From IMG/VR virus record IMGVR_UViG_3300042465_003568, positions 27,161 through 91,160 of that record: DNA of 64,000 bases. One strand, 5' to 3'. The DNA is from a virus. The notes below the pieces were generated by a model. That model did not search any database and was not told where the DNA came from. It worked only from the letters and a program-made list of their open reading frames with translations. A program made the translations under genes and the position numbers. Each line of letters begins with the position of its first letter. Position 1 is the first letter of the stretch. Shown one piece after another: positions 1 through 8,224 of this stretch.

Positions 1-375
1 TTGTTGTCTTATACGCATTTCAGCTTGATTAGGATGTGTAACATTCCATAGCTTAGAGAAGGTCCACATATTAAAAGGAAGAGAGTAAATCTCTCCGTTA
101 TAGTTAGCAACTGGTCTATAAGTAAAATTATTAAACTTTACAAACTGGTTAATCCACTTCCATACCTTTTCGTTAGAGGTATGAAATATATGTGGACCAT
201 AAACATGAACGTTAATTCCTTCTACATTTTTTGTATAGCAATTTCCGCCTATGTGATCTCTTTTCTCAATTACTAAGACTTTGTAGTCTTTTTTAGTTAA
301 TTCATGAGCACAAATAGCTCCAAAGAAACCAGCTCCAACTATTAGATAATCATATTTGTTTTCTGATCCACTCAT
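1..375 (-). CDS. glf: UDP-galactopyranose mutase, N-terminal part (cut by window edge)
   Basis: The first 125 codons of a gene that runs off the left edge. The start ATG overlaps the end of the upstream epimerase gene by 26 bases. The protein opens with a flavin-binding Rossmann motif (GAGFFGA), then an Ile-Glu-Lys-Arg segment followed by HIGGN, and later YGPHIFHT. This order is characteristic of UDP-galactopyranose mutase (flavoenzyme interconverting UDP-galactopyranose and UDP-galactofuranose). The catalytic C-terminal half is outside the window. It sits at the 3' end of a seven-gene sugar cluster, which suggests that galactofuranose is part of a phage-directed glycan. Family assignment is firm; which glycan it serves is inference. 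Confidence 0.88.
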   Translation of the reverse strand, partial: MSGSENKYDYLIVGAGFFGAICAHELTKKDYKVLVIEKRDHIGGNCYTKNVEGINVHVYGPHIFHTSNEKVWKWINQFVKFNNFTYRPVANYNGEIYSLPFNMWTFSKLWNVTHPNQAEMRIRQQ

Positions 376-1372
376 AAGTATGTATTAAACCTTCGTACAA
401 TGAGTAATTTGGTACCCAATCTAATTTCTCTTCAATTAATTTATTATCAGAATTCCTACCTCTAACTCCTGTAGGCCCTGGAATATTCTTAATAGTTATT
501 TTCTTACCGCTAATATCTATTGCATATTGAGCTAATTCATTAATAGTAACCATCTCTTCACTTCCAATGTTAACTGGTCCTTCGAAGTCTGATCTTATTA
601 ACTTTAGTACACCTTTAACACACTCATCTACGTATAAAAAGCTTCTAGTCTGCAAACCATCACCCCATACTTCAATCTCACCTCCCTCTAAAGTTTCTGC
701 AACTTTACGGCATATAGCAGCAGGTGCTTTTTCTTTGCCTCCTTTATATGTACCTTCTGGTCCAAATATATTATGGAATCTAGCTATACGAACTTCTAAG
801 CCGTAGTTTCTAGCAAATGCTAAGTACAACCTCTCACTAAATAATTTTTCCCATCCATACTCTGAATCTGGATTAGCTGGATAAGCTGAACTCTCTTCGC
901 AGTTTGGATTCTCAGGATTTAACTGATTATGTTCAGGATACATACAAGCAGATGAGCTATAGAATACACGCTTTACTTTGTGTCTTACAGCTGCTTCAAC
1001 AACATTTAAATTAATTGTAGCAGAGTTATGCATTACATTAGCATCATTCTCACCTGTAAAAATATATCCTGCACCACCCATATCGGCTGCTAATTGATAT
1101 ACTTCATCCCATTGCATATGCTGTATAAACGGACGAGGTGATTGAATAGAGTACTCTAAAGGATATTCTCCGTTATTCGATTCCAATAGCATAATATTAT
1201 TTACTACTCTAGGATCTCTTAAGTCGCCAATAACAAAGTCATCAGCTGCTGTTTTAGAAAACTCAGGATACTTTAAGTCTACACCGCGAACCCAAAATCC
1301 TTCCTCTTTTAATTTTCTTACTAAATGTGAGCCAATGAATCCACCAGCTCCTAATACTAATGCTGTTTTCAT
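350..1372 (-). CDS. GDP-mannose 3,5-epimerase-like NAD-dependent sugar epimerase
   Basis: Extended short-chain dehydrogenase of 340 residues, the usual family size. It has an N-terminal GAGGFIG nucleotide-binding motif, catalytic Tyr172-x3-Lys176, Cys143 in SSACMYPE, a KGGKEKAP segment near 210-217, a GDGLQTRSF segment and a GVRGRNSD segment. These blocks match plant and bacterial GDP-mannose 3,5-epimerase, including the Cys/Lys acid-base pair, better than generic UDP-glucose epimerases. The known reaction converts GDP-D-mannose to GDP-L-galactose (or GDP-L-gulose). The start directly abuts the end of the upstream glycosyltransferase. Exact product specificity is inferred. Confidence 0.85.
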   Translation of the reverse strand: MKTALVLGAGGFIGSHLVRKLKEEGFWVRGVDLKYPEFSKTAADDFVIGDLRDPRVVNNIMLLESNNGEYPLEYSIQSPRPFIQHMQWDEVYQLAADMGGAGYIFTGENDANVMHNSATINLNVVEAAVRHKVKRVFYSSSACMYPEHNQLNPENPNCEESSAYPANPDSEYGWEKLFSERLYLAFARNYGLEVRIARFHNIFGPEGTYKGGKEKAPAAICRKVAETLEGGEIEVWGDGLQTRSFLYVDECVKGVLKLIRSDFEGPVNIGSEEMVTINELAQYAIDISGKKITIKNIPGPTGVRGRNSDNKLIEEKLDWVPNYSLYEGLIHTYEWIRKQI

Positions 1373-2356
1373 TTATATAAAATTTAATATTTTAAACATT
1401 TTTCTTTTCCAAGAATCTAATGAATACTCCTTATTATAATAGTGTTTTGCATCTTCACTACATCTATGATAAAAGCTTTTATCTTCAACAAGTCTTTTAG
1501 CTAATTGTCTTGCTGACTCTACATCGGCTATGTCCACAGCTAAGTCTTTTTGACACCGCATTTGAGTATCAACTTCTATATTTCCTATGCATGGTATACC
1601 TAAGTAAGAACAGTTTAAAACGAAAGTACCTGCTGCTACTGTTGGCATTAAGTGTACTGCATATTTAAAGGTACTTAATTGCTGAATCCATTCTGTCCAC
1701 ATTACTCTAGGTAAGGGTAGTATTAATTGATCTTCCAGGATTTTCTTAGCATGAGAAGTTTGTCCCCAAATAGGTACTTGAAATTCTTGAGCTACTACGT
1801 AGCTTTCAAACCCTCCATACCATCTTGCAAAGTTACCTCCTATGATAGCTTTATCTTCAGGCTTCCATTCTACATTTAGAATAGTATCTTCTATCATTAA
1901 GCTAGGAATAGTTTTAATAGGAGTATTAGGAACTAAACCCGCGTAATACTTTACATCACTATTATTGTGAGCAAATATCATATCAACTGATGTAAGCATA
2001 TTATAGAAATGGATCTGGTCTGATATCTCTAGCTCAGTAAACATCCAATGAGGACCTTCCTGTACGTAATATACTTTTTTATTATTAGCTTTTAACTTAA
2101 GTAGCCAATCACTAGCAAGTAATTGAGAATGAGGATTAGGTATGTCACCTAACTTAACTCCTATAGTACTGTAATTAATTTGTCCTTTTGGAAAGATGAT
2201 GAAAACATGATCATATTCCTGAATCTCTGCATAATGGTAAAGATGTCTGTGATCTGCATCTAGTGCATACATCCAAGCAAACTCTGTCCTCATATTATAA
2301 TGATCTACAGGAATCTTTCCTTCAAAACCCATCTCAGTTAAAAAAGCTATTTTCAT
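1373..2356 (-). CDS. Phage glycosyltransferase (GT-B fold, GT4-like)
   Basis: A 327-residue protein with a GT-B layout: an N-terminal alpha/beta domain without clear sequence motifs and a C-terminal nucleotide-sugar-binding domain. The latter contains a run LMPTVAAGTFVLNCSYLGIPCIGN near residues 236-260, resembling the donor-binding loop of GT4 enzymes in which a Glu or Thr follows a Gly-rich turn. There is no signal peptide. Its start overlaps the stop of the upstream dehydratase by four bases (ATGA type), indicating coupling. Donor and acceptor cannot be told from sequence; acceptors could be the virion, phage DNA or the cell surface. Confidence 0.7.
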   Translation of the reverse strand: MKIAFLTEMGFEGKIPVDHYNMRTEFAWMYALDADHRHLYHYAEIQEYDHVFIIFPKGQINYSTIGVKLGDIPNPHSQLLASDWLLKLKANNKKVYYVQEGPHWMFTELEISDQIHFYNMLTSVDMIFAHNNSDVKYYAGLVPNTPIKTIPSLMIEDTILNVEWKPEDKAIIGGNFARWYGGFESYVVAQEFQVPIWGQTSHAKKILEDQLILPLPRVMWTEWIQQLSTFKYAVHLMPTVAAGTFVLNCSYLGIPCIGNIEVDTQMRCQKDLAVDIADVESARQLAKRLVEDKSFYHRCSEDAKHYYNKEYSLDSWKRKMFKILNFI

Positions 2357-3666
2357 AATCTGTTAATAAATCTATCTAGAATAATTTCTATATAATCAAT
2401 TTTATCTTTATCAATAACCGGAGATGTTCCTAAGAAGAATGTATCTGTTGTAACTTTTCTTGCAACCGGATACTTCGTAAGTACTTCTTGTGGATCCATA
2501 AGTCCTTCATAAGCGGGTTGAAGCATAATATTACCTGCGAAGTAAGGTCTAGTTTGTACTTTATTTGCTTCAAAGAATTGACAGATATCTGATCTTTTGA
2601 ATGGTGCTCCATCTCTAACTGTTATTGGAAAAGCAAACCAATCAACATCAGCTCCTGGTTGTGCTTCATGTAAATGAAAATATTGTTTATACTTACTAAA
2701 GGCAGCAAATAGATTTTTGTAATTCTCTCTACGCTTTTGTCCTATTTCTTCAAGCTTCTCCATTTGAACTAATGCGATTGATGCTTGGAGCTCAATAGGT
2801 TTCAAATTATAACCTATTTCTTCATAAACATATTTGTGATCAAACAAATCATTTGGCAGCGATGGTAGCCATGTATTGAAGCGACAACCGCAAGATCCTT
2901 TCTCTAATAGGTTTTGTTTGCCTATACAATAACAGCCTCTACCCCACTCTCTAAAGCTACGAATAATTCTTTCGGTATTCTCATCTTTACATGCAACAAA
3001 ACCACCTTCACCCATAGTCATATGATGTGCTGGATAGAATGAGCAACTTGCTAATTCGCCGAATGATCCTAAAGGTTTTCCTTCATAGTATGATCCTAAA
3101 GCATCACAACAATCTTCTAATAGGATTAGTTTATACTTCTCAACTATTTCCATCAATCTATTTATATTAGGAGGATTTCCTAATACGTGAGCAAATGTAA
3201 TTATTTTAACATCTGGATTGTCTATACAAGCTTTTTCTACTTGGTCTAGATCTAAGTTTAATGTTTCTAATTCGATGTCTACAAACACAGGAGTAAATCC
3301 TACTTGTAAAATAGGATTGATTGTTGTTGGAAAACCTGCGATAGGTGTAATTACTTTTGTGCCTTTAGGAAGATTTAAACCTCTCTTAGAAGTCAATGCT
3401 AACATCATAAGTAAGTTAGCGCTAGATCCTGAATTGGTCAACAGTCCATAATCTTTACCAAACTTCTTTGGGAATTTAGTTTCAAACTTATTTGCATCAG
3501 CACCTAATACAAGCCACTCACTAAGTAAGCTTTTAACTGCTGCTACATATTCTTTAGAATCAAAGTAAGGTCCTGCATACTGTACCCAATCTTCACCAGC
3601 TTTCCAAGTTTTTTCTTTATGTTTTTCATTAATGAACTTCTCTACTAATTCTAATAGTTCTTTCAT
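2353..3666 (-). CDS. CDP-4-keto-6-deoxyglucose 3-dehydratase (E1)-like PMP/[2Fe-2S] enzyme
   Basis: DegT/DnrJ/EryC1 aminotransferase-fold protein of 437 residues, the typical length of RfbH/DdhC (E1). In place of the PLP-binding lysine there is His214 in the motif YPAHHMTMGEGG, the known hallmark of the PMP-dependent C3-dehydratases. Cys187 and Cys245 are exactly 57 residues apart and Cys247 follows, matching the C-x57-C-x-C part of the E1 [2Fe-2S] ligand set; the fourth ligand would be Cys259 or Cys261 (spacing a little longer than in Yersinia E1). Known enzymes of this type remove the C3 hydroxyl on the way to 3,6-dideoxyhexoses. Its reductase partner (E3) is not in the window. Confidence 0.85.
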   Translation of the reverse strand: MKELLELVEKFINEKHKEKTWKAGEDWVQYAGPYFDSKEYVAAVKSLLSEWLVLGADANKFETKFPKKFGKDYGLLTNSGSSANLLMMLALTSKRGLNLPKGTKVITPIAGFPTTINPILQVGFTPVFVDIELETLNLDLDQVEKACIDNPDVKIITFAHVLGNPPNINRLMEIVEKYKLILLEDCCDALGSYYEGKPLGSFGELASCSFYPAHHMTMGEGGFVACKDENTERIIRSFREWGRGCYCIGKQNLLEKGSCGCRFNTWLPSLPNDLFDHKYVYEEIGYNLKPIELQASIALVQMEKLEEIGQKRRENYKNLFAAFSKYKQYFHLHEAQPGADVDWFAFPITVRDGAPFKRSDICQFFEANKVQTRPYFAGNIMLQPAYEGLMDPQEVLTKYPVARKVTTDTFFLGTSPVIDKDKIDYIEIILDRFINRL

Positions 3667-3729
3667 AACTATATTATTTGTGATCTTTATTAAATATAAA
3701 AAATTTTTTGTTTCATTTAAAATTAATCT

Positions 3730-4347
3730 TTATAGTATAGAGTATAATTCATTTTGGTACTCTTGCCTTTTTATAGTTTTATGATGAATGATGCAATATT
3801 CTTCATCGAAAGGAAAAAATGAATACTTTGTATGCCCGACTAAAACCTCATGAACCTTGTTAGCCCAATTGATCTTGGGTGAGTTCTGGAGAATTCTTGG
3901 TTGTAGGTCTGGAAAATTTACCCAACCTTTCTCATTTACATTCCACTTCCACTGATTTATATGCTCTTTAGTTATTCCTTCTACGGTATTTATTCTTGCT
4001 AGTAAAAAAACTTCTACAGTAGGATTCTCATTTAGTATCAAGTGTAGATTTTGTATGAACTCTTCTTTGAAGTATTCATCAGCATCAATTTGAAATATCC
4101 AATCTCCTAAGCAATTCTTTTTAAGATTGTTTTTGAATTGACCAAAGTTTCCTTTCAAAGGATATTCAATAAGCTTGATTTGATTTTTAAATTTATCAAT
4201 TACTTCATAGACTTCCTTGGTAGTATTTCCTAGATCAGCTTGAACTACGATCTCATCCTCAGGTCTTTTATTATTTGCTAATAGAGTCAATAATCTATTT
4301 AATTCCTCATGCTCATAGCATACAGGAATAGCGTATGAAATTTTCAT
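3730..4347 (-). CDS. Family 2 glycosyltransferase
   Basis: A 205-residue GT-A enzyme. It begins with ISYAIPVCYEHEELNRLL, the usual GT2 opening beta-strand and helix. It continues with GDWIFQIDADEY, giving the DxD-type metal/nucleotide-sugar site (D-A-D near residue 93), and then an acceptor region with WxNKVHE. It is short, as are SunS/WaaE-like GT2 enzymes that lack membrane helices. It belongs to the glycan cluster, with only a five-base gap to the next gene. Donor sugar is not predictable from sequence. Confidence 0.8.
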   Translation of the reverse strand: MKISYAIPVCYEHEELNRLLTLLANNKRPEDEIVVQADLGNTTKEVYEVIDKFKNQIKLIEYPLKGNFGQFKNNLKKNCLGDWIFQIDADEYFKEEFIQNLHLILNENPTVEVFLLARINTVEGITKEHINQWKWNVNEKGWVNFPDLQPRILQNSPKINWANKVHEVLVGHTKYSFFPFDEEYCIIHHKTIKRQEYQNELYSIL

Positions 4348-4352
4348 AACAT

Positions 4353-4805
4353 TTAGTTTAGTTGCACATCAAAGAATCCAATATAGTCACATGCTTCAAA
4401 ATAATCTTTACCAAAGTTTTGAAGTGTTTTAGAATCTGACTTGGATGTCTTTCCTTTAAACCTAGTGCTTTCTTTTTCCTCTTCTGTAAGTGAAACAGAT
4501 TTGATAGCACTCCACTGCCAATCATCTTTAGAAGATCCATTAGCAAACACCGTGCCTTTGCCTTCTAGATTAATGATATGAGGATACCAAACTCTTCCTT
4601 CTTCGTCTACGTGTTTAATGTCTTTATATAACTCTGGAAGTTCTTTCTCATACTCATTGAAGTCAAATTCACCTTGACGCATTAAGTCACTTGTTTGAAA
4701 ACCACAATTAAAACAAACATATGAATTGTGAAATTCATTTATAGGTATTACGTAGCAAGATTCTTGAACCCCACATTTAGGGCATGTTATTAAATTATCA
4801 GTCAT
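4353..4805 (-). CDS. Zinc-ribbon protein of unknown function
   Basis: About 150 residues starting MTDNLITCPKCG. I chose this ATG because it overlaps the stop of the upstream gene (ATGACTGA) and places the zinc ribbon at the N-terminus; a longer in-frame reading upstream has no sensible protein content. The ribbon ligands are CPKC near residues 8-11 and CFNC about 24 residues later. The rest is acidic and Trp/Lys-rich with no family I recognise. It lies inside the glycosyltransferase cluster and is probably cotranscribed with it. Function is unknown. Confidence 0.65.
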   Translation of the reverse strand: MTDNLITCPKCGVQESCYVIPINEFHNSYVCFNCGFQTSDLMRQGEFDFNEYEKELPELYKDIKHVDEEGRVWYPHIINLEGKGTVFANGSSKDDWQWSAIKSVSLTEEEKESTRFKGKTSKSDSKTLQNFGKDYFEACDYIGFFDVQLN

Positions 4806-5175
4806 TGAGTTGTTGTTTTTTATTTTTACTTTCTGCACTACTATTTGTATAATATCCAAAACCGTCTGGGTAATTAGTATAATGCCAAGCTGCCATTTTA
4901 TCATTCCAGACCATAGATGTATGAGTATTCGAGACTCCTAAAGATCCTGATGTATTTAAAGATCCTGATGTGTTCATAGATCCATTTAGTGGTATGTTGC
5001 TTATTGGATTAGGTGTATGATACCAATCATCCCAAGCCTCTTTATCTTCGTCATATGAATCTTCTACGCCACTTAGTGCATCTTTAATTCTATTCCATTG
5101 TTTAGGAGTTGCAGTTAAGCCTTCACAAGCTTCTGTAAAACCTTTTAGCCATAATACAAATTCTATACTATTCAT
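4798..5175 (-). CDS. Small acidic protein with tail-fibre-like SGSLNTSGS tract
   Basis: 125 residues. The N-terminal third (FVLWLKGFTEAC, then TPKQWNRIKDAL) resembles a short helical domain common in phage hypothetical proteins. The middle carries a tandem NTSGSLNTSGSLG tract that is also found, as protein and as near-identical DNA, in the tail-fibre-like gene at 41.6 kb. The C-terminus is Trp/Tyr-rich. Its stop overlaps the start of the next gene and its start touches the stop of the upstream glycosyltransferase. No catalytic motif is visible; it may be a small structural or adaptor protein. Confidence 0.6.
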   Translation of the reverse strand: MNSIEFVLWLKGFTEACEGLTATPKQWNRIKDALSGVEDSYDEDKEAWDDWYHTPNPISNIPLNGSMNTSGSLNTSGSLGVSNTHTSMVWNDKMAAWHYTNYPDGFGYYTNSSAESKNKKQQLND

Positions 5176-6497
5176 TACTTATTAAGTTTTGGAAGTTCTA
5201 TCTTATTAAGTTTTGGAAGTTCTATCTTCTTAAGTTGCGGAAGTTTTAAAGGCTCTTGTTTAGGAATAACATCTAAATAAGTTCCTAATAACTTTTTCAT
5301 TTCTGTAAAACTAAAGTTTGTTTTTGATAAATGAGATTGTCTTTTAGCTAACTCTTGATACTTTTCATATTTTTCGTAGACATCTTTTAAATAATGTACA
5401 GCTTGATTAATATCAGCGCTAAACCATTTAGACTCTGCTAAGATCATATTTGGTACTTGAGCTGATGGATGTACATTTGTTAGTTGTCCTTGTACTAAAC
5501 ATGTATATTCTTGATTTAAAAAATCAGTATGTCCTGACCAACCTGATACTATGATCGGTTTTTTAGCCATAGTAAATTCAAGTAGCGGTCTACCAAAGCC
5601 TTCACCTTTAGTTAGATTAAACATAGCTTTAACTTTTCCATGATTGTAAAGATCATTAATATCTTTATCATCTAATTCACCGTGTAATAAGTATATATTA
5701 GGAAGATTTCCTGATACTGTTGATTTTATAATGTCTAATTTTCTTAAGATTTCATCTCGATCCATAATACTTGAGCCTGCACCAGAAGTCTTTATAATAA
5801 GAGCTGGTTTATTCTTTTTATCTTTAAATGTTTCTAAGAATGTTTTGATCATAAGAGGGACATTTTTTCTATCCTCTCCCATATCTCCTTGTAACCAATG
5901 TCCTACAAACAAATAACAGAACTCTTCTTTTATTTCATCAAGAGCAGATACCAATTCAGTGGCTTCTATGTCTTCATCTTCTATATGAAAATACCGATCT
6001 AAATCTAATCCTTCAAATAATACTTCAACAGGTTTTTCTAGTTTAACTAACTGAGTTTGTCCTGTTGCGGTATCTTTCTTTTCAAATTTAGATGATTCGA
6101 ATACTGACTTTGCATGTTTTGATGATACTAAAGTAAGATTCATTCTATTTACTCCTTCTATCCAAGTAGCATCGCATATAGTAGTTTCAATACCTGCAGT
6201 TATTCCAATATTATGTTTTCCTAGTGGTTGAAATTCATTAGGTACTGTTATTTGAATCCAAATATCCGGTTGTTTAGGAAGTTGTGCGCCCGCAAATATC
6301 ATTGGGATCACCCATCCCCAATCAGCTTTATTATCTTTAATATATCCCCAAGGAGTTGATCCCCAACGTTGGCTTATGACAATAAATTCATATTCTTCTT
6401 TTTTCAATTCATGTAGAGCTTTAAAAAAATCTCTAGCTCTAGCACCATAACCTGAGTATGTGTCAATAGGACACGATATTACGCACAACTGTTTCAT
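5175..6497 (-). CDS. Glycosyltransferase (GT4-like) with C-terminal octapeptide repeats
   Basis: A 440-residue GT-B enzyme. The N-terminal domain has the flexible start CPIDTYSGYGARA. The C-terminal domain shows FVGHWLQGD, then a GEGFGRPLLEFTMAKKPII segment near residues 300-320, the classic GT4 donor-binding E-x7-E region. The last approximately 22 residues are tandem repeats of the type LPKLNKIE. This tail is absent from normal GT4 enzymes and coincides with a DNA repeat. The gene is packed between its neighbours with no gap. Sugar specificity is unknown. Confidence 0.8.
   Translation of the reverse strand: MKQLCVISCPIDTYSGYGARARDFFKALHELKKEEYEFIVISQRWGSTPWGYIKDNKADWGWVIPMIFAGAQLPKQPDIWIQITVPNEFQPLGKHNIGITAGIETTICDATWIEGVNRMNLTLVSSKHAKSVFESSKFEKKDTATGQTQLVKLEKPVEVLFEGLDLDRYFHIEDEDIEATELVSALDEIKEEFCYLFVGHWLQGDMGEDRKNVPLMIKTFLETFKDKKNKPALIIKTSGAGSSIMDRDEILRKLDIIKSTVSGNLPNIYLLHGELDDKDINDLYNHGKVKAMFNLTKGEGFGRPLLEFTMAKKPIIVSGWSGHTDFLNQEYTCLVQGQLTNVHPSAQVPNMILAESKWFSADINQAVHYLKDVYEKYEKYQELAKRQSHLSKTNFSFTEMKKLLGTYLDVIPKQEPLKLPQLKKIELPKLNKIELPKLNK
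5178..5240 (-). repeat. Short tandem repeat (about 24 bp, 2.5 copies) in the end of a glycosyltransferase gene
   Basis: The unit TTAAGTTTTGGAAGTTCTAT (plus strand, then CTTA) occurs twice nearly identically and once diverged (TTAAGTTGCGGAAGTTTTAA). The unit length is a multiple of three, so the repeat adds whole octapeptides to the C-terminus of the enzyme. Recent duplication or polymerase slippage is the likely origin. Confidence 0.8.
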
Positions 6498-6498
6498 A

Positions 6499-7941
6499 TT
6501 AGTAGATTAATTTATGTAGAATCTTTTTTCTAGGTAGTTTTTCTGTTTTAATTAATTCAAAGTTATTTCTAGGTTTCCATGTAGCAAAAGTCTCTTCAAA
6601 TGTGTCAATTACATTTTTACACATTATTCTAGCACTCATCATGGATTCATCTGAAGTTACCCATTCTCTAGCTTTCATCCCTCTTACATGTCTTTCTTCT
6701 GATCCTAGATTGTAAACTTCTTCTATAGCTTTAGCTACGTCTCTAAAATCGCAACGATCATCAAAGATATAAGGAGTCGGAATGGATCCTACAATACTTA
6801 AGTTAGTAGGAAATACTGGTACCGCCCATTCGCCATGTTGTTTATAAGTTCCGTAATGATTAGAACAGAAGTTATCGTTAAAATCAATCCACTTGCCATC
6901 CTCATCTACAAATCTCATTTGATCTTGCATTCCTCCAGTAACATTAGCTATGATCATCTTACCTGCCATCATTGCTTCAGTTAAAGAAAGTCCCCATCCT
7001 TCATTAGAAGATATTAATGCCGTTACATCTGATATATTATATAACCTATTAACCTCTTCTGTATTAAGTCTTGCTTCGGAGAAGTATACTTTTTGATATT
7101 CAGGATCACATAATAATTCTGAAACTGCTTTTAAGTCTGTACCGTTCTCATCCATAACTTGAGTATGTAAAAGAAGCGCACACTTGCTTGCTTTTTCTTT
7201 TCCTATTTTATCACAGAATACAGCATACGCTGCCACCAAGTCAGAGGTACATTTACGTCTAATGTTTCTTGCATTATAAAATACAATAAACTCAGGATCA
7301 AAGTTTCCAAATAATTGTTTTTTCTTTTCTTGAGTAAGCCTATTCTCTTCTACCATAAATTCATTGATAGGAAAGAAAGCTTTTTCATTAATACCATGCG
7401 GTACATACTTTAATATCTTATTTTTTGCAGTATCTCCAAGTACCATTCTATTGATATTGAATGTCTGCTTAGATATGGACATTAATGCATCGCAAGATTC
7501 ATAGTAGGATTTATTATATAAGGGAGCCGGTAGATCATCCCAAATATTCAAATAGACAATAGGAACTTTTTTTCTAATTTCATTTTCCATTTGAAATAAC
7601 CAAACCCAATAACGAGGATCTGTGAATATCATTATAGCATCAGGCTTCTCCATTTCTAATAGTTGCCTAACTAACTCTGGAGATCCATATCCATTTGTAG
7701 GGTATAAAAATATAGACGCGTCAGAAATACCTGCTATAGCATTTGTATCTTGAGAAATATCTAATCTCTTTCCTTGTTCTGGGTGATTTATTGCGCCACC
7801 TACATTGACCCAATTAAATCTATGCGCAGTACCTAAAACTATTTCTCTAGCCATTGTAGAAATTCCAGATGTCATTCTAATGTCATCACATAGGAGTAGA
7901 ATTTTTTTTCTTTCCTCTTTTTTGATATAACCATTTACCAT
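6499..7941 (-). CDS. Glycosyltransferase (GT4-like)
   Basis: 480 residues, GT-B fold. It opens with KKILLLCDDIRMTSGIST, a donor/acceptor N-terminal Rossmann start. A mid-protein VFYNARNIRRKC strand begins the second domain, followed by SSNEGWGLSLTEAMMAGKMIIA near residues 310-332, the conserved E-x7-E donor-binding loop of GT4. There is no signal peptide or membrane helix. The stop lies one base before the start of the next glycosyltransferase, so the two are very likely coexpressed. The acceptor is unknown. Confidence 0.8.
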   Translation of the reverse strand: MVNGYIKKEERKKILLLCDDIRMTSGISTMAREIVLGTAHRFNWVNVGGAINHPEQGKRLDISQDTNAIAGISDASIFLYPTNGYGSPELVRQLLEMEKPDAIMIFTDPRYWVWLFQMENEIRKKVPIVYLNIWDDLPAPLYNKSYYESCDALMSISKQTFNINRMVLGDTAKNKILKYVPHGINEKAFFPINEFMVEENRLTQEKKKQLFGNFDPEFIVFYNARNIRRKCTSDLVAAYAVFCDKIGKEKASKCALLLHTQVMDENGTDLKAVSELLCDPEYQKVYFSEARLNTEEVNRLYNISDVTALISSNEGWGLSLTEAMMAGKMIIANVTGGMQDQMRFVDEDGKWIDFNDNFCSNHYGTYKQHGEWAVPVFPTNLSIVGSIPTPYIFDDRCDFRDVAKAIEEVYNLGSEERHVRGMKAREWVTSDESMMSARIMCKNVIDTFEETFATWKPRNNFELIKTEKLPRKKILHKLIY

Positions 7942-7950
7942 ATTTGTAAC

Positions 7951-8169
7951 TTATTTTATTGCTTCAATAATACTAGATCCAGTATAATGCGTGTTGTATT
8001 GTTCGTGAATAGTCTGTCTAAATTTTGAATCTGTCAAATACATAAACATAGCTCTTTCAACTATATCCTGTAAATTCATTTTACTTCTTATAGAAGTCAT
8101 TTTAAAATCTTCGTATAGTGTCTGCGGTATTTTTACCGAGGTTATTACTCTTTTTGTTTTATTAATCAT
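7951..8169 (-). CDS. Ribbon-helix-helix-like small protein
   Basis: Read from the ATG giving MINKTKRVITSVKIPQ, 72 residues. The longer reading adds a purely AT-rich hydrophobic stretch that looks like translated leader. The pattern RVITSVKIPQTLYEDFK (a strand followed by a helix) and then NLQDIVERAMFMYL (second helix) is that of a ribbon-helix-helix DNA-binding protein of the MetJ/Arc/CopG type. It precedes the glycan cluster and could regulate it, but that is inference. A TATATTTATT element lies about ten bases upstream of the chosen start. Confidence 0.6.
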   Translation of the reverse strand: MINKTKRVITSVKIPQTLYEDFKMTSIRSKMNLQDIVERAMFMYLTDSKFRQTIHEQYNTHYTGSSIIEAIK

Positions 8170-8178
8170 ATATTTTAT

Positions 8179-8187
8179 AATAAATAT
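8179..8187 (-). promoter_or_regulatory. ATATTTATT element upstream of a ribbon-helix-helix gene
   Basis: One copy of the recurring minus-strand element (ATATTTATT) discussed in the findings. It resembles the Bacteroidota -7 element TAnnTTTG with A in place of G. No clear -33 TTTG was found at fixed spacing. Confidence 0.35.
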
Positions 8188-8224
8188 ATAGAAATACAAA
8201 ATAAATATGTAAATAAAAAATATT

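Noticed and set aside
567-806. Plus-strand open frames (here and at many other positions, e.g. 3218-3451, 12078-12365, 17233-17553, 33928-34152)
   Set aside because: All lie opposite well-recognised minus-strand genes, have biased or low-complexity compositions and no ribosome-binding or family signal; they are shadows.
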